Positions 46,601 through 58,210 of a stretch of DNA of 64,000 bases are shown piece after piece. Made by a program: the position numbers and the translations under genes. The notes under the pieces are model-generated. The model saw only the letters and a list, made by a program, of their open reading frames with translations, was not told where the DNA came from and did not search any database. This stretch comes from Moniliella sp. 'wahieum'. Taxonomy: Eukaryota; Basidiomycota; Moniliellomycetes; Moniliellales; Moniliellaceae. Where the stretch lies: positions 62,001-126,000 of the forward strand of contig RSEE01000059.1 in the NCBI GenBank assembly GCA_003971905.1. The letters run 5' to 3'. The first letter of the stretch is position 1. Each line of letters begins with the position of its first letter.

Positions 46601-49053
46601 GGCTTATCTGCCAACCGATTCAACTTGGCCCAACTGGACCAGCAACTGGTCTTCAAGCCTGGCGAGGCTGTCGATCTCCGCCTCCGCGATCCGTCCCGCC
46701 AACTCGTCTTTCGCGGCACGTTGAAACGTAGGGCCGGCGTGCCCTCGTCCGAGTCGGCAGAACTACAGGTGTTCTTATTTGATCATGCTTTGCTCTTGAC
46801 CAAGCCCAAGGTGATCAATAAGCAGGAACTCTTTAAAGTTTCTCGCAAGGTACGTTGGCCTCCTGCTTTGCCTTTTGTTGCGGCACTTCTGACGTTTTCT
46901 TTTGGTTGTTTCGTTGTTTTACTTTGTTGTTTTGCTTTGTTGTTTGCTTTGGATTTCGTGGGAACTAGCCCATGCCGCTGGAACTGCTGGTGGTGACGGT
47001 GTACGACGAGCTGCCGTTGACGGGCAAGACGAACCAGACCCGGGTCCGGACCACGACCACGCGCCTTTCGACGGGCCAACGACTGGAGAGTGTGATCCTC
47101 ACTGGTGCGCCGAAACAAGATGCCAAGCAAGGCTATGCGCTGACGCTCACCTACCTCGGGCGAAAAGGGTATACGCTCACCCTGTGGGCGCCCACCTACA
47201 TGGCCCGACAAAAGTGGTTTGATCAAATCGAGCAGCAGCAGGACCTGCTCCGTGCCCGCAGCAACATTTTTACCGTCGTCACCTTACACTCGCCTTCTCC
47301 TCCCTCGCCTACTACCTCCCCCACCCACCCCAGCTCTTCCTCGTCCACCTCTCACTCCAACGGCGTCGAACCGGGGAATGCAGTGTCCCCACCTCCTCTC
47401 CGCGCGACCTGTGCCGTCCCCTTCGATTTCGGTCGGCGCATCGTCGTGGCGCACAGGACGGGGTGTACCTCTCTGAGCTGCGCCAAGGCGCACGACCACC
47501 AACCAAAGTCTTACCCTTGGCCAATGTGACCCAGATCGATGTCCTAGAAGAATTCCAGGTGCTCATCGTCCTTGCCGATCGGACCTTGCACACATTTCTC
47601 CTCGATGGCCTGGACCCGCACGATCCCGTCGCCAGCCTCAAGCGCGGGAGACGGATTCAAGGCCTAGTCACCTTTTTCCGCGTCGGCGTCTGCTTGGGTC
47701 GAACGTTGGTGTGTGTAGTCAAGTCCTCCCCGTTGCCCAGCTCCACTATCCGCACCCTTGAACCCGTCCCTGTCCCCACCCCATCCGCCCGCTCCCACGA
47801 CCACCATCCCCGTCCCCCCGCGCACGAGACCACGGAAAGCGCCGATGGACTCGCTTCGCTCCCCACGCGGAGCGCGAGCGGCAGCGGGGGCGGGGGCGAA
47901 AGCGGGAGTGGCAGTGGAATGGGCAGTCTGCGTTCACGGTCCAAGAAACGCACTGGGTCACAGTTACACAAACTGTTCCCTGGTGCGCCGACACACTCTA
48001 CGACGCTTTCCCCCTCCAGTGGGCTGGGGGGCACGTTTGGTCCCAAGACGAGCGAAGCGTTACGGGTGTTTAAGGAATTTTATATCCCCATGGAGTCGAC
48101 CTCGGTCCACTTTCTCAAGACCAAACTCTGCATTGCGGCCACCAAAGGATTCGAAATCGTTGATTTGGAAACGCTCGATACTCAGGCCCTCTTGGACCCG
48201 GCTGACCCGTCGTTGGACTTTGTCTTTCGCAAGGAATCCCTTAAACCCATTGCTATCTACCGCATTCACCGTGAATTTTTGCTCTGCTACGATGGTGCGT
48301 ATTTCTTCCTGGCCCTGATCGCTGCGAGCTGCTCGCTGCGAGCTGGACAGTGCAGCAATCCAGCGATTGGAGAGACAGAGAGAGGAGAGACGGAGAGACT
48401 GACCTAGCCCCTGTTTCGCACAGAATTTGCGTTTTACGTCAACAAGACAGGCTGGCGTGCGCGGGGCAACTGGATGGTTCAATGGGAAGGACATCCTACT
48501 GCGTTTGCACTCCACTTTCCTTATTTGCTGGCGTTTGAACCGTCGTTTATTGAGGTGCGCCACGTGGGCTCGGGCGCACTGCACCAAGTCATCACCGGTA
48601 CCGCAATCAAGTGCCTCTTCTCGGACGTGCCCCCGGCCCCGCCCCCGGCTCAACAGGCCGCTCTACGTGCACTTTATGCTCAGTTTAACTCTCTCCAGCA
48701 GCAGCAGCAGCAGCAGCACACAACAACAACAACAACCGAATTTGCTGTCCACCACGTCCTCTCGCACCCCGCCATCCCCAAACTACGCCTTTACACCGCT
48801 GCCGGGACATGTACCCCTGGCACCTTCGGGGGGGACGGTGGGGTTGCCTCCGATGCCAACGCCGATGCCAACGTCGACGCCAACGTCCATGTCGATGCCC
48901 ACGCCAATATCGATGCCCATGTCGATGTCGATGCCGATGCCGATGCCGATCCCTGTGAACCCAATGTGGGAATCGGCTCATGCGTCTCGCACGCCCATCG
49001 TGTTTGGCGCGGGTAACTCGGTATTTTACGTCCGCCGATCCAGCTCCAAGTAA
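43657..49053 (+). CDS. ROM2: Rom2-like Rho1 guanine nucleotide exchange factor (DEP-DH-PH-CNH)
   Basis: Activates Rho1 in cell-wall integrity signalling at the plasma membrane. Start ATG at 43657 (MTMNDKRTAAFESIFGRP). A long Pro/Ser-rich N-terminus (to about 45150) is open in several frames. Domains: DEP, FQERVPVSERSKDGLRYKDA to AQKLFHDVTYDHRLRDS (45225-45425), then VFTLLTECYSPTCSGE typical of the family. DH: QELINEVVVTERNFVRDMEY through LNGYLTKPVTRLARYPLLLH (46030-46500). PH: LVFRGTLKR to RQKWFDQIEQQQDLL (46700-47250), with an intron at 46850-46968. CNH: PFDFGRRIVV through LPLANVTQIDVLEEFQVLIV, FLKTKLCIAATKGFEIVDLE and WMVQWEGHPTAFALHFPYLL (47420-48600), with an intron at 48295-48423. A Gln/His/Thr tract and Met-Pro repeats end the protein at 49053. 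Multiple frameshifts, as in neighbours. Confidence 0.9.
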
Positions 49054-50221
49054 CTCTGTACGTCTCATGTCTTGCGTCTTGCGTCGTGTGTCTTGCGTGT
49101 TGGGTCTTGCGTGCCAAGCCTCAATTCTCAACTCGCAAGTCCCACGACTTACGCGGTACGTGGTACGTGGTACGTGTCAAGTCTCAAGGCTCACATCTTG
49201 CGTGTCAAGTTTGGGTTCGGACCCGTTTGGTACCTCGCGGCCCGGGCATGCGGTGCGGGTGCGGGTGCTGGTGCGTACGTCGGTCGGATACGTAGATGGT
49301 GACCCTCGCTTTGGCGTGTTGGTGTCGGTGTCGGTGTCGGTGCCGGTGTCGGTGCCGGTTCGACGCCTACCCGAGTCTATCTATACCACGCCATCATGCG
49401 CCTCCTCGTCCCCGTCCTCGTCCTCCTCCCCGTCCCTGGCCCGTCCCCGTTGCCATCCTCACCCGATCCCCATCCCCATCCCCAATCGCATCCCCAATCG
49501 CATCCCCATCCCCTCCCCATCCCCATCCCCATCCTCATCCTCATCCTCATCCCCATCCCCATCCTCATCCTCATCCCCATCCCCATCCCCTTCTACCCTG
49601 CCGGGTTTCGATGCGAGACATGCTCCTTTTTTTTATTCCCTTGACCAGCTTGATCTTGGATCCGCTTGTCTCTGCCTCTCTGCCCCGCTGGGCCGTCCTG
49701 TCACGCGCGTTTTGCACCATGTTCTCTGTCCTTGTCGCCTGTGTCTCCATCGTCCTTTTGTATTTGGTGGTGGCACGTTGTTCCTCTTTCCTCCTCTTTC
49801 CCCTTTCCCGTTTCCCTTTCCCTTTCCCTTCTCTTCCCTCTCCTCCGTTTGATTCCGTCTGCTCTGTCCCCCGTTGTGCCTTGGGCCCCATCCATCATCT
49901 TCCCTCTCTCGCCCTGCTCCCCCCCTCACACTCACACGTCTTGGTGTCGGATCCTTTTTCAGCGCATCGTGTTCTGCATACTGTTTCCCCCATTTCTTCT
50001 TCTTCCCTGCTTGGGCGCCGGCTGGGCATGTAACTTGGTCTTTCTTCACCGTTTCCCTTTGGCGGCAAGTGGCAGCTAGCCGAAAGAGAGGCAAAAAAAA
50101 TATGATTACCCCGGCAGTCTTCCCCAATGCCACCTCCCCCTCAACCCCCCACCTAACCCCTTCTCCTGCTCAACGTGAGCGTAGCGTAGGATAGCGTAGC
50201 GTAGTGTCGCTCGCCTGGACC
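49054..50221. other. Repeat-rich spacer between convergent ROM2 and NUP57
   Basis: Contains TCTTGCGTCTTGCGT-like tandems (49066-49110), a triplicated GTACGTG unit (49153-49172), GGTGTC repeats (49316-49360) and a CATCCC minisatellite. A pyrimidine-rich stretch (49610-50040) could encode a hydrophobic peptide (LTSLILDPLVSASLPRW), but I regard it as 3'-UTR/spacer. Confidence 0.55.
49318..49592. repeat. GGTGTC and CATCCC/CATCCT minisatellites
   Basis: GGTGTC units at 49316-49360, then CCCCATCCC and CATCCTCATCC units at 49462-49592 with CCCAATCGCAT interruptions. The strand is strongly C-rich over about 130 bases. Confidence 0.85.
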
Positions 50222-51318
50222 CTAGTACGTCTCGCCAACGCCCACGCCTTCCAGCGGCACGCCCTTGAGCCCCGTCAGGATCGCATCCAGTGCCTTAGTA
50301 TCTTGGTCGAGCGTGTTGGACAAGTGAACCAACCCCTTTTGCTGCTCAGCCAAGATCCGAGCCACTTTTTCCAACTGCGAAGCGTCCACCACGGCCCACT
50401 GCACTGCGCCGGGATCCGACTCGGCCCGCCGGCCGCACGCCGCGCTCGCACCGCCGCAATCTGCGCCCAGAGCTCATTCAACTTGGCGCGCAACCGGACA
50501 TTGCCATCGGGCACCGCTGCGCCCGACACGGACATGGTCGCCTCGCTACCTTCAATCAACGTTTCCAGCGTAGCCAACAGTGCTTGCAACCGATCTGCCT
50601 CGGCGCCAGCGTCGGTCAAGGGACGCGCGGCTGCGCCGGTCGGTGCGGCGCCTGCGGCAGTTTGGGTAAGCGTGGTGGCGGTCTGCATGCCACACGCGCT
50701 TCTTCGTCCGGTGCATCGGCCGGTTGCGGCGCAGGTAAGATGCCCACTTCGCGGCTGGCTGTGAGGCGGACGAGACGCATGATGCGCATGTGCAGAGCGG
50801 CTTGCGCTGAACGTGCCTTGCCGTACCGAATGACCGTGTGGAGGGTATGGTTCGTTTCCAACCCCCGAACCGATTCTTGTACCTGGGCCAAACGTGCTGC
50901 TTGCCGTTGCGCCTCGGCCAACTGCACTTTCCTTCGTTCGGCCAGGTCGCCAAACCCGACCCCGAGCACAGGCACAAGCCGCTCCGGTCCGGATTGCGCT
51001 GCACCGCATCCGACCATAACAAATCGTGTTCCCGTCCCACTGCGTCTGGACGCCGACCACGCTGACTGTGCCCCAACCCCATCCCTCCACCGGAACCCAA
51101 CCCCCCACGACCGAGGCAGAAGGTACCATCGCACCCATGCCTCCGCCACTGCCGCCGGCCATAACGGACGCAGCAGGCGTAGGATCCACATTGTAAAAGT
51201 ACCACAGGAACTGACACGTACGTATGTCAGCCGTGTTCCACCCCGCATAGATCTTGCCCAGGTCCACGTTCAGCGGCCGACCCAGTTGCTTGGTAGCGAC
51301 TAGAGAGGATGGGGCAGC

Positions 51319-51349
<31 letters not shown>

Positions 51350-51721
51350 GGTTGCTGGGGCTGTTGCTGAGCCGGCTGGCCAGGCCGGGGGGCACCAAAC
51401 AGCGAGGTAGAAGGCTGGGTCTGGCCAAACAGACCGGTGCCCTGATTAGCGGGCTGGGATTGGGCTTGGGGCTGGCCAAACAAGCCGGTGGAAGCTGAGC
51501 CAGGCTGGGACTGAGGTTGGCCAAAGAGGCCAGTGGAAGCAGATGCAGGCGCGGCCTGCGTTTGGCCAAACAGACCCGTCCCACCGCTGGCAGGCTGGGC
51601 TTGTGTTTGGCCAAACAGACCGGTGCTGGCGCCGGCGGCCGGCTGAGACGCGCCAAAGAGCGAGCCGCCCGCGGCGGGGGGCTTGGGCTGGCCAAAGAGC
51701 GAAGTAGCGGCTGGTTGCTGC

Positions 51722-51753
<32 letters not shown>

Positions 51754-51835
51754 CTGCTGCTGCGGCTGCTGTTGGGCCAAAGCCGCCAAAGCCAGTGAAG
51801 GAGGCGGCTGGCTTGGCTCCAAACCCAAACGACAT
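50222..51835 (-). CDS. NUP57: FG nucleoporin Nup57/Nup54
   Basis: Central-channel nucleoporin of the Nup62-Nup54-Nup58 subcomplex. The ATG at 51835 gives MSFGFGAKPAASFTGFGGFG. After one frameshift come a poly-Gln tract (about 51775-51720) and repeated GLFGQ/SLFG motifs (51700-51400), for example TGLFGQTQAQPASGGTGLFG. The alpha-helical part begins LNVDLGKIYAGWNTADIRTC with FLWYFYNVDP. It continues in shifted frames through VPVLGVGFGDLAERR, QVQESVRGLETNHTLHTVIR and ALHMRIMRLVRLTASREVGI. The C-terminal coiled coil includes LQALLATLETLIEG, LRAKLNELWAQIAAVRARRA and WAVVDASQLEKVARILAEQQ, ending EGVGVGETY at 50222. Order and content match fungal Nup57. Three or more frameshifts. Confidence 0.9.
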
Positions 51836-53123
51836 GGACAGGTGTGCGGACGGGCGGCGGAGACGGGCGGAGGAGATGGGAGAGCAGCGACGGTGCGTTG
51901 CGTTTGGGTTTGCGTTTGCGTTTGCGTTTGCTTCCCAGCCTGGGCCGCGGCCAGCCGAACCGAGCGCATCGCATCAAATTTCAACTGTGCATTGCCAATG
52001 TACCGACCGCGTGCTCGCCTTCCGCCCAGCCATTCCGCCCGCGTCTTCGGCTAGGCACGCGCCCTCGTGGAGCGGTAGATCGCAGCCAACACAACGCCCA
52101 CGGCCCAGCGTTGCACAACCCTACGGCTGCATACGGGTAAACACAGCCCTGCTGTCATGCATCATGCGTCATGCATGATACATGTAACCCCGCTCCCCCG
52201 TCCCCCCCCCATGTCCCACAGGCCGCTGCCGGGTCCCGGGGCTCCGTGGAACACGACGCGGACGCGGCGCGAGGCGTGCACGGACGGCCCGCGCCGTTGC
52301 CACCGACATCCAGCCGCACTGGGTGTCCTGCCGTGGATGCGGACGCAGATGCGGATGCGGATGCGGATGCGAATGCGGATGCGGATACGCTCGCGGTCGG
52401 TCGGCAGGGGGAGCGCGCACTGCAGCAATACGTGCACGGGGAGCATCGTCCGCCACAGCGCAGGGCCATTCGCTTCCCCCCTGTAAGAGAGGCAGCCCAA
52501 ACAGGGTGCTGCACAGCGGCGGACCGGGGTGTACAATAGGCGCTCCGCGTTGTATTTCCATCAGTAACTCAGTACGCAGTCTCCATAGACGCCTGTCCTC
52601 TGACCTCAGCCTCGGGTCTCGTCGCAAAACAGCGCCACGGCACCCTGCACAAGCGAAGCGGCCGTCCTGTCCCCGCAGTCGCCTCTTCCGCGCTCCATAG
52701 TCACTAGTCACTATCATTCAATGCCGTATCTCCGACGGAATATGGTGGATGCACCAGCCGACGCACCCCCCTCTTCACCCGCCCCTACTATCCAGTCGCA
52801 GTACGAAACATATAATAGCGCACGCACGCTCTCTTCTCTCTCCGTTCTCACCGCGTTTCTGCTCCCAACTATATAACAGACCAAGACGGATGTCCCCCGG
52901 GCGGAGATTCAGAGTTCAACCCATCCACACTGACGTATCTAATCCACCTCCTCCAGCCTCGCTCTGCACTCTCAGTGTTGGCCCTTTGTTGTGAGAAGGT
53001 TCAGTTGAATCATTGATCATTGATCGATTGCCCGTGCACCCCTAACCCCCCTTGCACAGCGCGAACGGCTGATATCCATCGATTATCGATTATCGTCTTC
53101 CTTTTTAGCCAACCCGCCTTTCA
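51836..53123. other. Spacer upstream of NUP57
   Basis: No gene is supported. It holds TTTGCG repeats next to the start (51902-51932), a GATGCG tandem (52335-52388), a TAGTCAC palindromic cluster at 52697-52714 and an ATCGATT tandem at 53080-53097. Confidence 0.5.
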
Positions 53124-54101
53124 GTGCACCCGTCTGCAGCTCCTCGTTCCCTCTCCGTCCTGCCCCCCCCCTCGTGGTCAGCATCTCAAGCACCAACACA
53201 CAACACTCTTGTGTTTGCCCGTATGCAAAGGCGCGAGCACCCCATGGGGTGCAGGGCATGTCTGTTGCGTCACCTCCCTTGCGACCTGCCAGTGCTTCCA
53301 CCCACTACGCTGCCCGCCGCCTTAGCCCGAAACAAGACGACGGACAGGAACCGAGGCATGCCGACCAGCAAATGTTGCTCGTTATGTTTACGTGATGGTC
53401 TACTGTGCCTGGCGATTGACGACCCTGGCGAGACTGGTGTCTCACCCCTTCCCTCGATCGGATTGGCCAGCGGCTTGTTCTCCTGTAACAATAGGCCTTC
53501 TCGGCCTGCTGCAGATGGACTTCCTCTCCCGATTGGCAGTCGCAGCCCACACTGCCTCACTTCCTTTTTTCCCGCCAAGGACGGTGTGCGAGCCCTGCAC
53601 TCCATCTGTTTCCGATGGCTCGTCGCCCACTACCTCCACCTCCACCTCCATCTCCACTCCATCCATCTCCACCCCACCTTTTCCATCGCTTCCTTACCCC
53701 CTTTTTTCCACACCACCCACCACGTTCCAGCTCCAGCTCCACCACACCTGTCCCCATCCCACAAGAAACGAAGGTCCTCCTCCTCCCACCCCCGCTTTAC
53801 TGGCGCAGTGGCAGTGCGGACTCGGTCCTCCCACCTCGACCATACCTCTCTTCCGCTTCCATGGGCAGCGAACGGGCGTGCAGGTCGACTGAATTTCCGT
53901 CTGGCTGGGCCCATGGTCGCCAGAGGGAGTCGACGCGCTGTCGCACCCCCTTTCCCCCTGTATGAGAACTCTCACCACAGTCTCTCCCTCGCCACACGCA
54001 CCCGCGCACCTCTTCTTATTCTTCTTGTACTTCTCCATCAAGTGCCATTTCTCTTCCCTTTCTCCGTGGGGTCCAATACCAGAACGCATGCAGTGGTATA
54101 G
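53124..54101 (+). CDS. Doubtful 325-residue C-rich open frame
   Basis: Longest open frame of a C-rich stretch in which two other plus frames are also open. No domain is recognised; the Ser/Pro/His-rich middle reads plausibly in more than one frame. It may be part of a real low-complexity protein, or merely stop-poor C-rich DNA. A GTAGCC-type splice pattern was not evident. Confidence 0.15.
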   Translation: MHPSAAPRSLSVLPPPSWSASQAPTHNTLVFARMQRREHPMGCRACLLRHLPCDLPVLPPTTLPAALARNKTTDRNRGMPTSKCCSLCLRDGLLCLAIDDPGETGVSPLPSIGLASGLFSCNNRPSRPAADGLPLPIGSRSPHCLTSFFPAKDGVRALHSICFRWLVAHYLHLHLHLHSIHLHPTFSIASLPPFFHTTHHVPAPAPPHLSPSHKKRRSSSSHPRFTGAVAVRTRSSHLDHTSLPLPWAANGRAGRLNFRLAGPMVARGSRRAVAPPFPLYENSHHSLSLATRTRAPLLILLVLLHQVPFLFPFSVGSNTRTHAVV

Positions 54102-54654
54102 AGGCGTGGTTCGCCAACAAACAGGATCATGACTATGATCATGAACATGTACCAAGTCCCTTTTTGTATCACTGTACATACACTTTGAGCCGTGGCGCGC
54201 TCGCCTGTACAACAATCCAAGCCGGCCTGAAGACCTCAGAACAGAAAAAGTCTTGGATCCTTGACACATATAGTACTTCGATGAAGCTGATGAAGCGAAC
54301 TAAGGGGATGCCACAACGCCGGGGGAAAGGAAGGCGCAGCACATTACCACGCCACGGGAGTTGGGGGTATACGTGGATGAGGGGTCAGGCCATCAGGGAA
54401 GATCCGTACCATGTGAAATCTGCTGGGGAGGGATGGTGAGTGGCATGTGTATCGGGTAAGAGGAGATGGTGCAGATCCGACCAGAGGAGCCTTGCTTTCC
54501 TAGGCTTGAAACTCGCTTTTGGAAACATGCGTCTGGGGAGGATCCCAGACCATTGCTGCACGCGTCCTCCCCACACGGCCACTCGGGGGAAGGCGATCAT
54601 GGACGGCTACTATACCGAACCAAACACAAGAAAGGGGCTATATTTACAAGTGGC
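54102..54654. other. Spacer left of the element remnant
   Basis: Nothing recognised. The part after about 54440 may belong to the decayed long-TIR element, but I could not match it to the copy at 33.7-38.2 kb by eye. Confidence 0.4.
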
Positions 54655-55312
54655 TCTCTCAGTGCGAAGCACCAGAGAGCAGACAAGGCTCGCCAATACA
54701 TTGACTTCTGTTTGATGCGCCTTCTGGGCCAAGCACACCCAGAAGAAAACACCTGCCATGCTCGCTCTCGGAGGAGGGGACACCCGCTATACGACTCTTC
54801 AGACTGTGACAGTGATTGATCCGAGTTCCAAATGGACATGCGTTGCGTGATGACATAGCTAATCGGCAATGCTGGTAACAAGGTTCCGGATAGATATGAG
54901 ACTCCGTACAAAATTCAATGAGGTGGGCAAGGCCCACAAGATTGTGCACAAGAAATTTCGATTCGCAATGGAGGATGAGTATAGGTTTGTTGTCAGTCGT
55001 CAGTCGTCAGTAGCAAGGCCATCGGGAGATGCACATCCCGGACCCATCAGCCCGAGAACTATAGCTCTCGCGGGTGTGGAGATGGGCCTGTGGGGGTGGC
55101 GCTTTGATGATCCGCATGTACGTGCGCACATATATAATGCCGCTGGAGTCAGATGGTGGATGACTGTCATGCGTTCCACTCGCAGGGGCATGGCCGAGAA
55201 GCGAAGGGGCGGTTGGAGTAGAAGGCCATACGGTGAGGCGTGGGTTGCAGTCTCAAATGGCTGTCCCGAGCCCCATCCCGCTCATCCAGTCGATCAACCC
55301 ATGTTCCTGTAG
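54655..55312 (+). mobile_element. Decayed partial copy of the long-TIR element
   Basis: Collinear with 37030-37620 of the complete element. Shared blocks include AGAAGAAAACACCTGCCATG (AGAAGAAGACACCTGCCATG in copy 1), the GTGACAGTGATTGAT and CCAAATGGACATGC stretch, GATGAGTATAGGTTTG with GGCAGTCGTC-like repeats, and ATGACTGTCATGCGT with GCAGGGGCATGGCCGA. It therefore retains the 3' end of the orphan ORF and its downstream region, without TIRs. Indels disrupt the ORF tail. A separate 147-codon open frame (54869-55312, ending PVDQPMFL) spans the remnant. Confidence 0.75.
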
Positions 55313-55786
55313 CCACGCGTGAAGGCTCTGACCTGGAGACACCTAGTCGCTAAACCACAGACGATCACCGAGTAAGAATCAAGTAACGAGGTGAGCGAGA
55401 AGAAGGGGAAGGGGTAAGGAGAGGTGGTGGCGAAGAGGATAGAACAAGCAGTGGGGGACAGGGGGGAACACGTGGCTTGCTGGCCTGCGCGCGGCAACTC
55501 TACTGGGTCTAGCTTTCACATCTACGAATCAGGCAAGGCACCGATGCAATTTTGATGCCCGCCCGCTCCTTCTGATGAAACGCCAGGCCTGATCCGAAAA
55601 GGTTGCAAGCTTGAGGCCCTCGAGGCGCCGGAACGGTTGCCGCTTACCGGTTCCCGTCCCGGCTGATCCACTCGAACGACGGGACTCCCAATGTCCATTT
55701 AATAACAAACAACAAGAAATAAACGGCGAACAGGACCAACGCTCCCCATTTCCCCAAAATGCACATGTGGATCGCAATTAAGAGGG
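55313..55786. other. Spacer right of the element remnant
   Basis: No feature recognised in about 470 bases. Confidence 0.4.
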
Positions 55787-57177
55787 TTACCCCACCGGCT
55801 CACCCACCCTATCATCTCCTCCGCTTGTCACGACAGCTTCTCCTCCTGCTCCGCCAACGGTGGCACGGGCTGGGACATGGAGGCAGCCTGGGTCAATGGC
55901 GAAGTGAGGGGTGACATGGCCGAGGCCGAGGCCGACGAGCGCCGCCGTCCACCAGCACACACCAAACGCCTTCAGCACCGTGTCCTGCAACACATCCCCC
56001 GTGTCCAGTGCATGGAGCAGGCTCGAGTGGCGCCTCGGCATGCCCGCAGCCGGGGGCGAGCCGACGGAAGACTTGCGCGAAAAGACACGGGTAATGCGAG
56101 AGATAGGCGACGTAGACGTCGGATCTTCGGCCTGACTAGGCGAAGCGGGATCGGGATCCGAGTCGGGCGAGGCTGTGACGAGCAGAAGCGTGGGTGCCAC
56201 CAGACGAAGAGGGGATAGGAATGGGATGAATGGTGGCCGGGGACTCTAGCGACGCTCTCCGCGTACCTCGGCTGGTTGGTTGGGGGCGAGGTACGATGCA
56301 GTTGCTGGAACGTAGCCGCAGAGACAGTGGTGGAGCGGTGCGGTGCAGTGGGTTCCGTACCCGTGCGCGCGCCCGATTCCGTGTCTGCGTGTCGCTCCGC
56401 CTGCTTCTCGCGTCGCTTAGCTTGTCGCTCCTGTTCCAATCGGCCGCCTGAGCCGTTCTTCCCTCCCGCTCCAGCAGCAGCGCTTCGTGTGACTGGGTAC
56501 GACCAATCGGTCTGCTGCCGCTCTCGTTCCGTCTTGTCTGCACACCAGGGCGCGGGGTCAGAAGGGCGAAGCGGATGGCGCAAGCGCGCCGCCGCTTTCA
56601 ACACATGATCCTGTACCACGTCGCCTGGATCCAGACGAGTCATGCCGGGCTGGACGCGGTACCCCTCGCTAGTGCCGGTACTTTCGATGCGATAGAGGGG
56701 GTTGGGTTGGTACGTGGACTTGCTTCGTGGCAAGGCGTCGGCGCTTCCTTCAGCTGCATGCTCCACATCCACATCGTTCACCGCCAGTACGTCAAATGGC
56801 GTTGCTTGGTCTTCCTCGGGCGAGGTGAAGACGTACCGCTTGCCATGCGCATCCGAAGGGTGGCGTGCGTGGTGCGGCGAGGTGGGCAGAACATCTTGGG
56901 TTTCGGTAGGCGCGACGGGGGCGTCGGTGTGCCAACACTGCCGGGAGACAAGTGTCTGGGCTCTTCCGACAATCCGCTCTTCTCTGTAGGCACGTTGTCG
57001 ATTGGGGCTGATGGCGAGGCGGAGAGCTGCTGAGGCGGCGGGGTGGGGGTGGGGCCAGGGCGTCGCTGCCAAGCTGGGTGGAAGAGCGACGGTGAATGGT
57101 TTGGCGGATGGCGTTGGAGAGGCGACGGATGGGCCCCTGCGCGGGGGGTGTATACGGGCAGGCTGAATCTCGGCCAT
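55787..57177 (-). CDS. Unknown protein with a duplicated LD-GDV-QD-VLKA motif
   Basis: Not recognised. The ATG at 57177 gives MAEIQPARIHPPRRGPSVAS. The frame stays open for more than 300 codons with ordinary polar composition: VFTSPEEDQATPFDVLAVND, LPRSKSTYQPNPLYRIESTG, then TRLDPGDVVQDHVLKAAARL (about 56645-56585). A charged stretch (EQERQAKRREKQAERHADTE, about 56430) may be helical. Near 56240-56150 the frame shifts. The other frame continues SPISRITRVFSRKSSVGSPP and HALDTGDVLQDTVLKAFGV (about 56010-55955), a second copy of the earlier motif, then WWTAALVGLGLGHVTPHF, ending at 55787. The repeated motif may define a small domain or binding element. A gene is likely; function unknown. Confidence 0.55.
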
Positions 57178-58210
57178 GGAGTCAAATGCAGGAGAGAGGT
57201 GGTGGTGGTGGGCTGCGAGGGGGGCGCGGGGGGGAAAAGGCGACGGATATAACAAGTGCGGGGAAGTGCGGGAGGCCCAGACGTTCCCTCAGAGGTGGCG
57301 AGGAGGCGTGGAAGGAGGGGACTCGGTCGGTGCCCAGTACTCAACAATATCGTTCTCTGAAGGGGGTTAATAAGCGTTAAACGTTAAACGTTGAAAGGCT
57401 CGGTCGCTCGTGCGTTTCTTGATGTGCCTGATAGGATGCCCCGCATCAGCCCTCACTCCCCCAGTGAACGCAGCTTGTACCCACACAGCCGCTGTGCCTG
57501 CTCCCCATCAGGCACGACGCCAGGGGGGATATCGTGACGCGTGATAACCGCAATCGCTCAAGAGTACTGCCAGTACCGTGGGGCATTGTACGACCCAGAC
57601 TAAATATTGAATGGGTTTCGAGTGCTCCTTCCCCGCACCGGCGTCTTCCATGACTTGTGTGTGACGTCACCAATCCCTGGCGCGCCGCAGGTGCGGCGAG
57701 CATGATGCAAGGGATGTGGTGCATGTGACACGCGCTATCCGACACCTCTACGTCGTTCATAGCTCCTAAGGCCTGCGACCCTAAGGAAGTGAGAACTAGC
57801 CACCAGTAACGCGAACCAGCTTAGAAATTAGATAACTAGGGCCACGCACAACGCAATCTGCCATGACGTAGTTGGCTCTAACCATGGCCCTCGGCGTCAT
57901 CGATCTTAGATCTCTTCGATCATCGATCATCCCGGTCGTGGCGCGCGTAGGGAGATATAGTGTCACTGGTTCAACGTTCAGATGGACAGCGGCCGAAGAC
58001 TCCGAAGACGCTCATCGCTCGTCTTCCGGCGCCTTGTGCTCTTGCTTCTACCTTATCTAGCTAGACCCACGAGGGCGATTCGATACACCCCGACGCTCGC
58101 GCGACACGGAGCAGTGTGTCCACCAATCCTCATACGCAAGACACCCCAGAAAGGCGTGCGATAGGGGATAGTTGTCGGGGCGGAGGGACCTACTCCGTTC
58201 TATTTTTGCT
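57178..58210. other. Spacer with palindromic tandem motifs
   Basis: No gene is supported. It contains GTTAAACGTTAAACGTTGAAAG at about 57375-57394 and a CGATCTTAGATCTCTTCGATCATCGATCATC region at 57899-57930. Confidence 0.5.

Noticed and set aside
53124-54101. Zn2Cys6 transcription factor suggested by GCRACLLRHLPCDLP
   Set aside because: Cysteine spacing does not fit the binuclear cluster and several frames are open.
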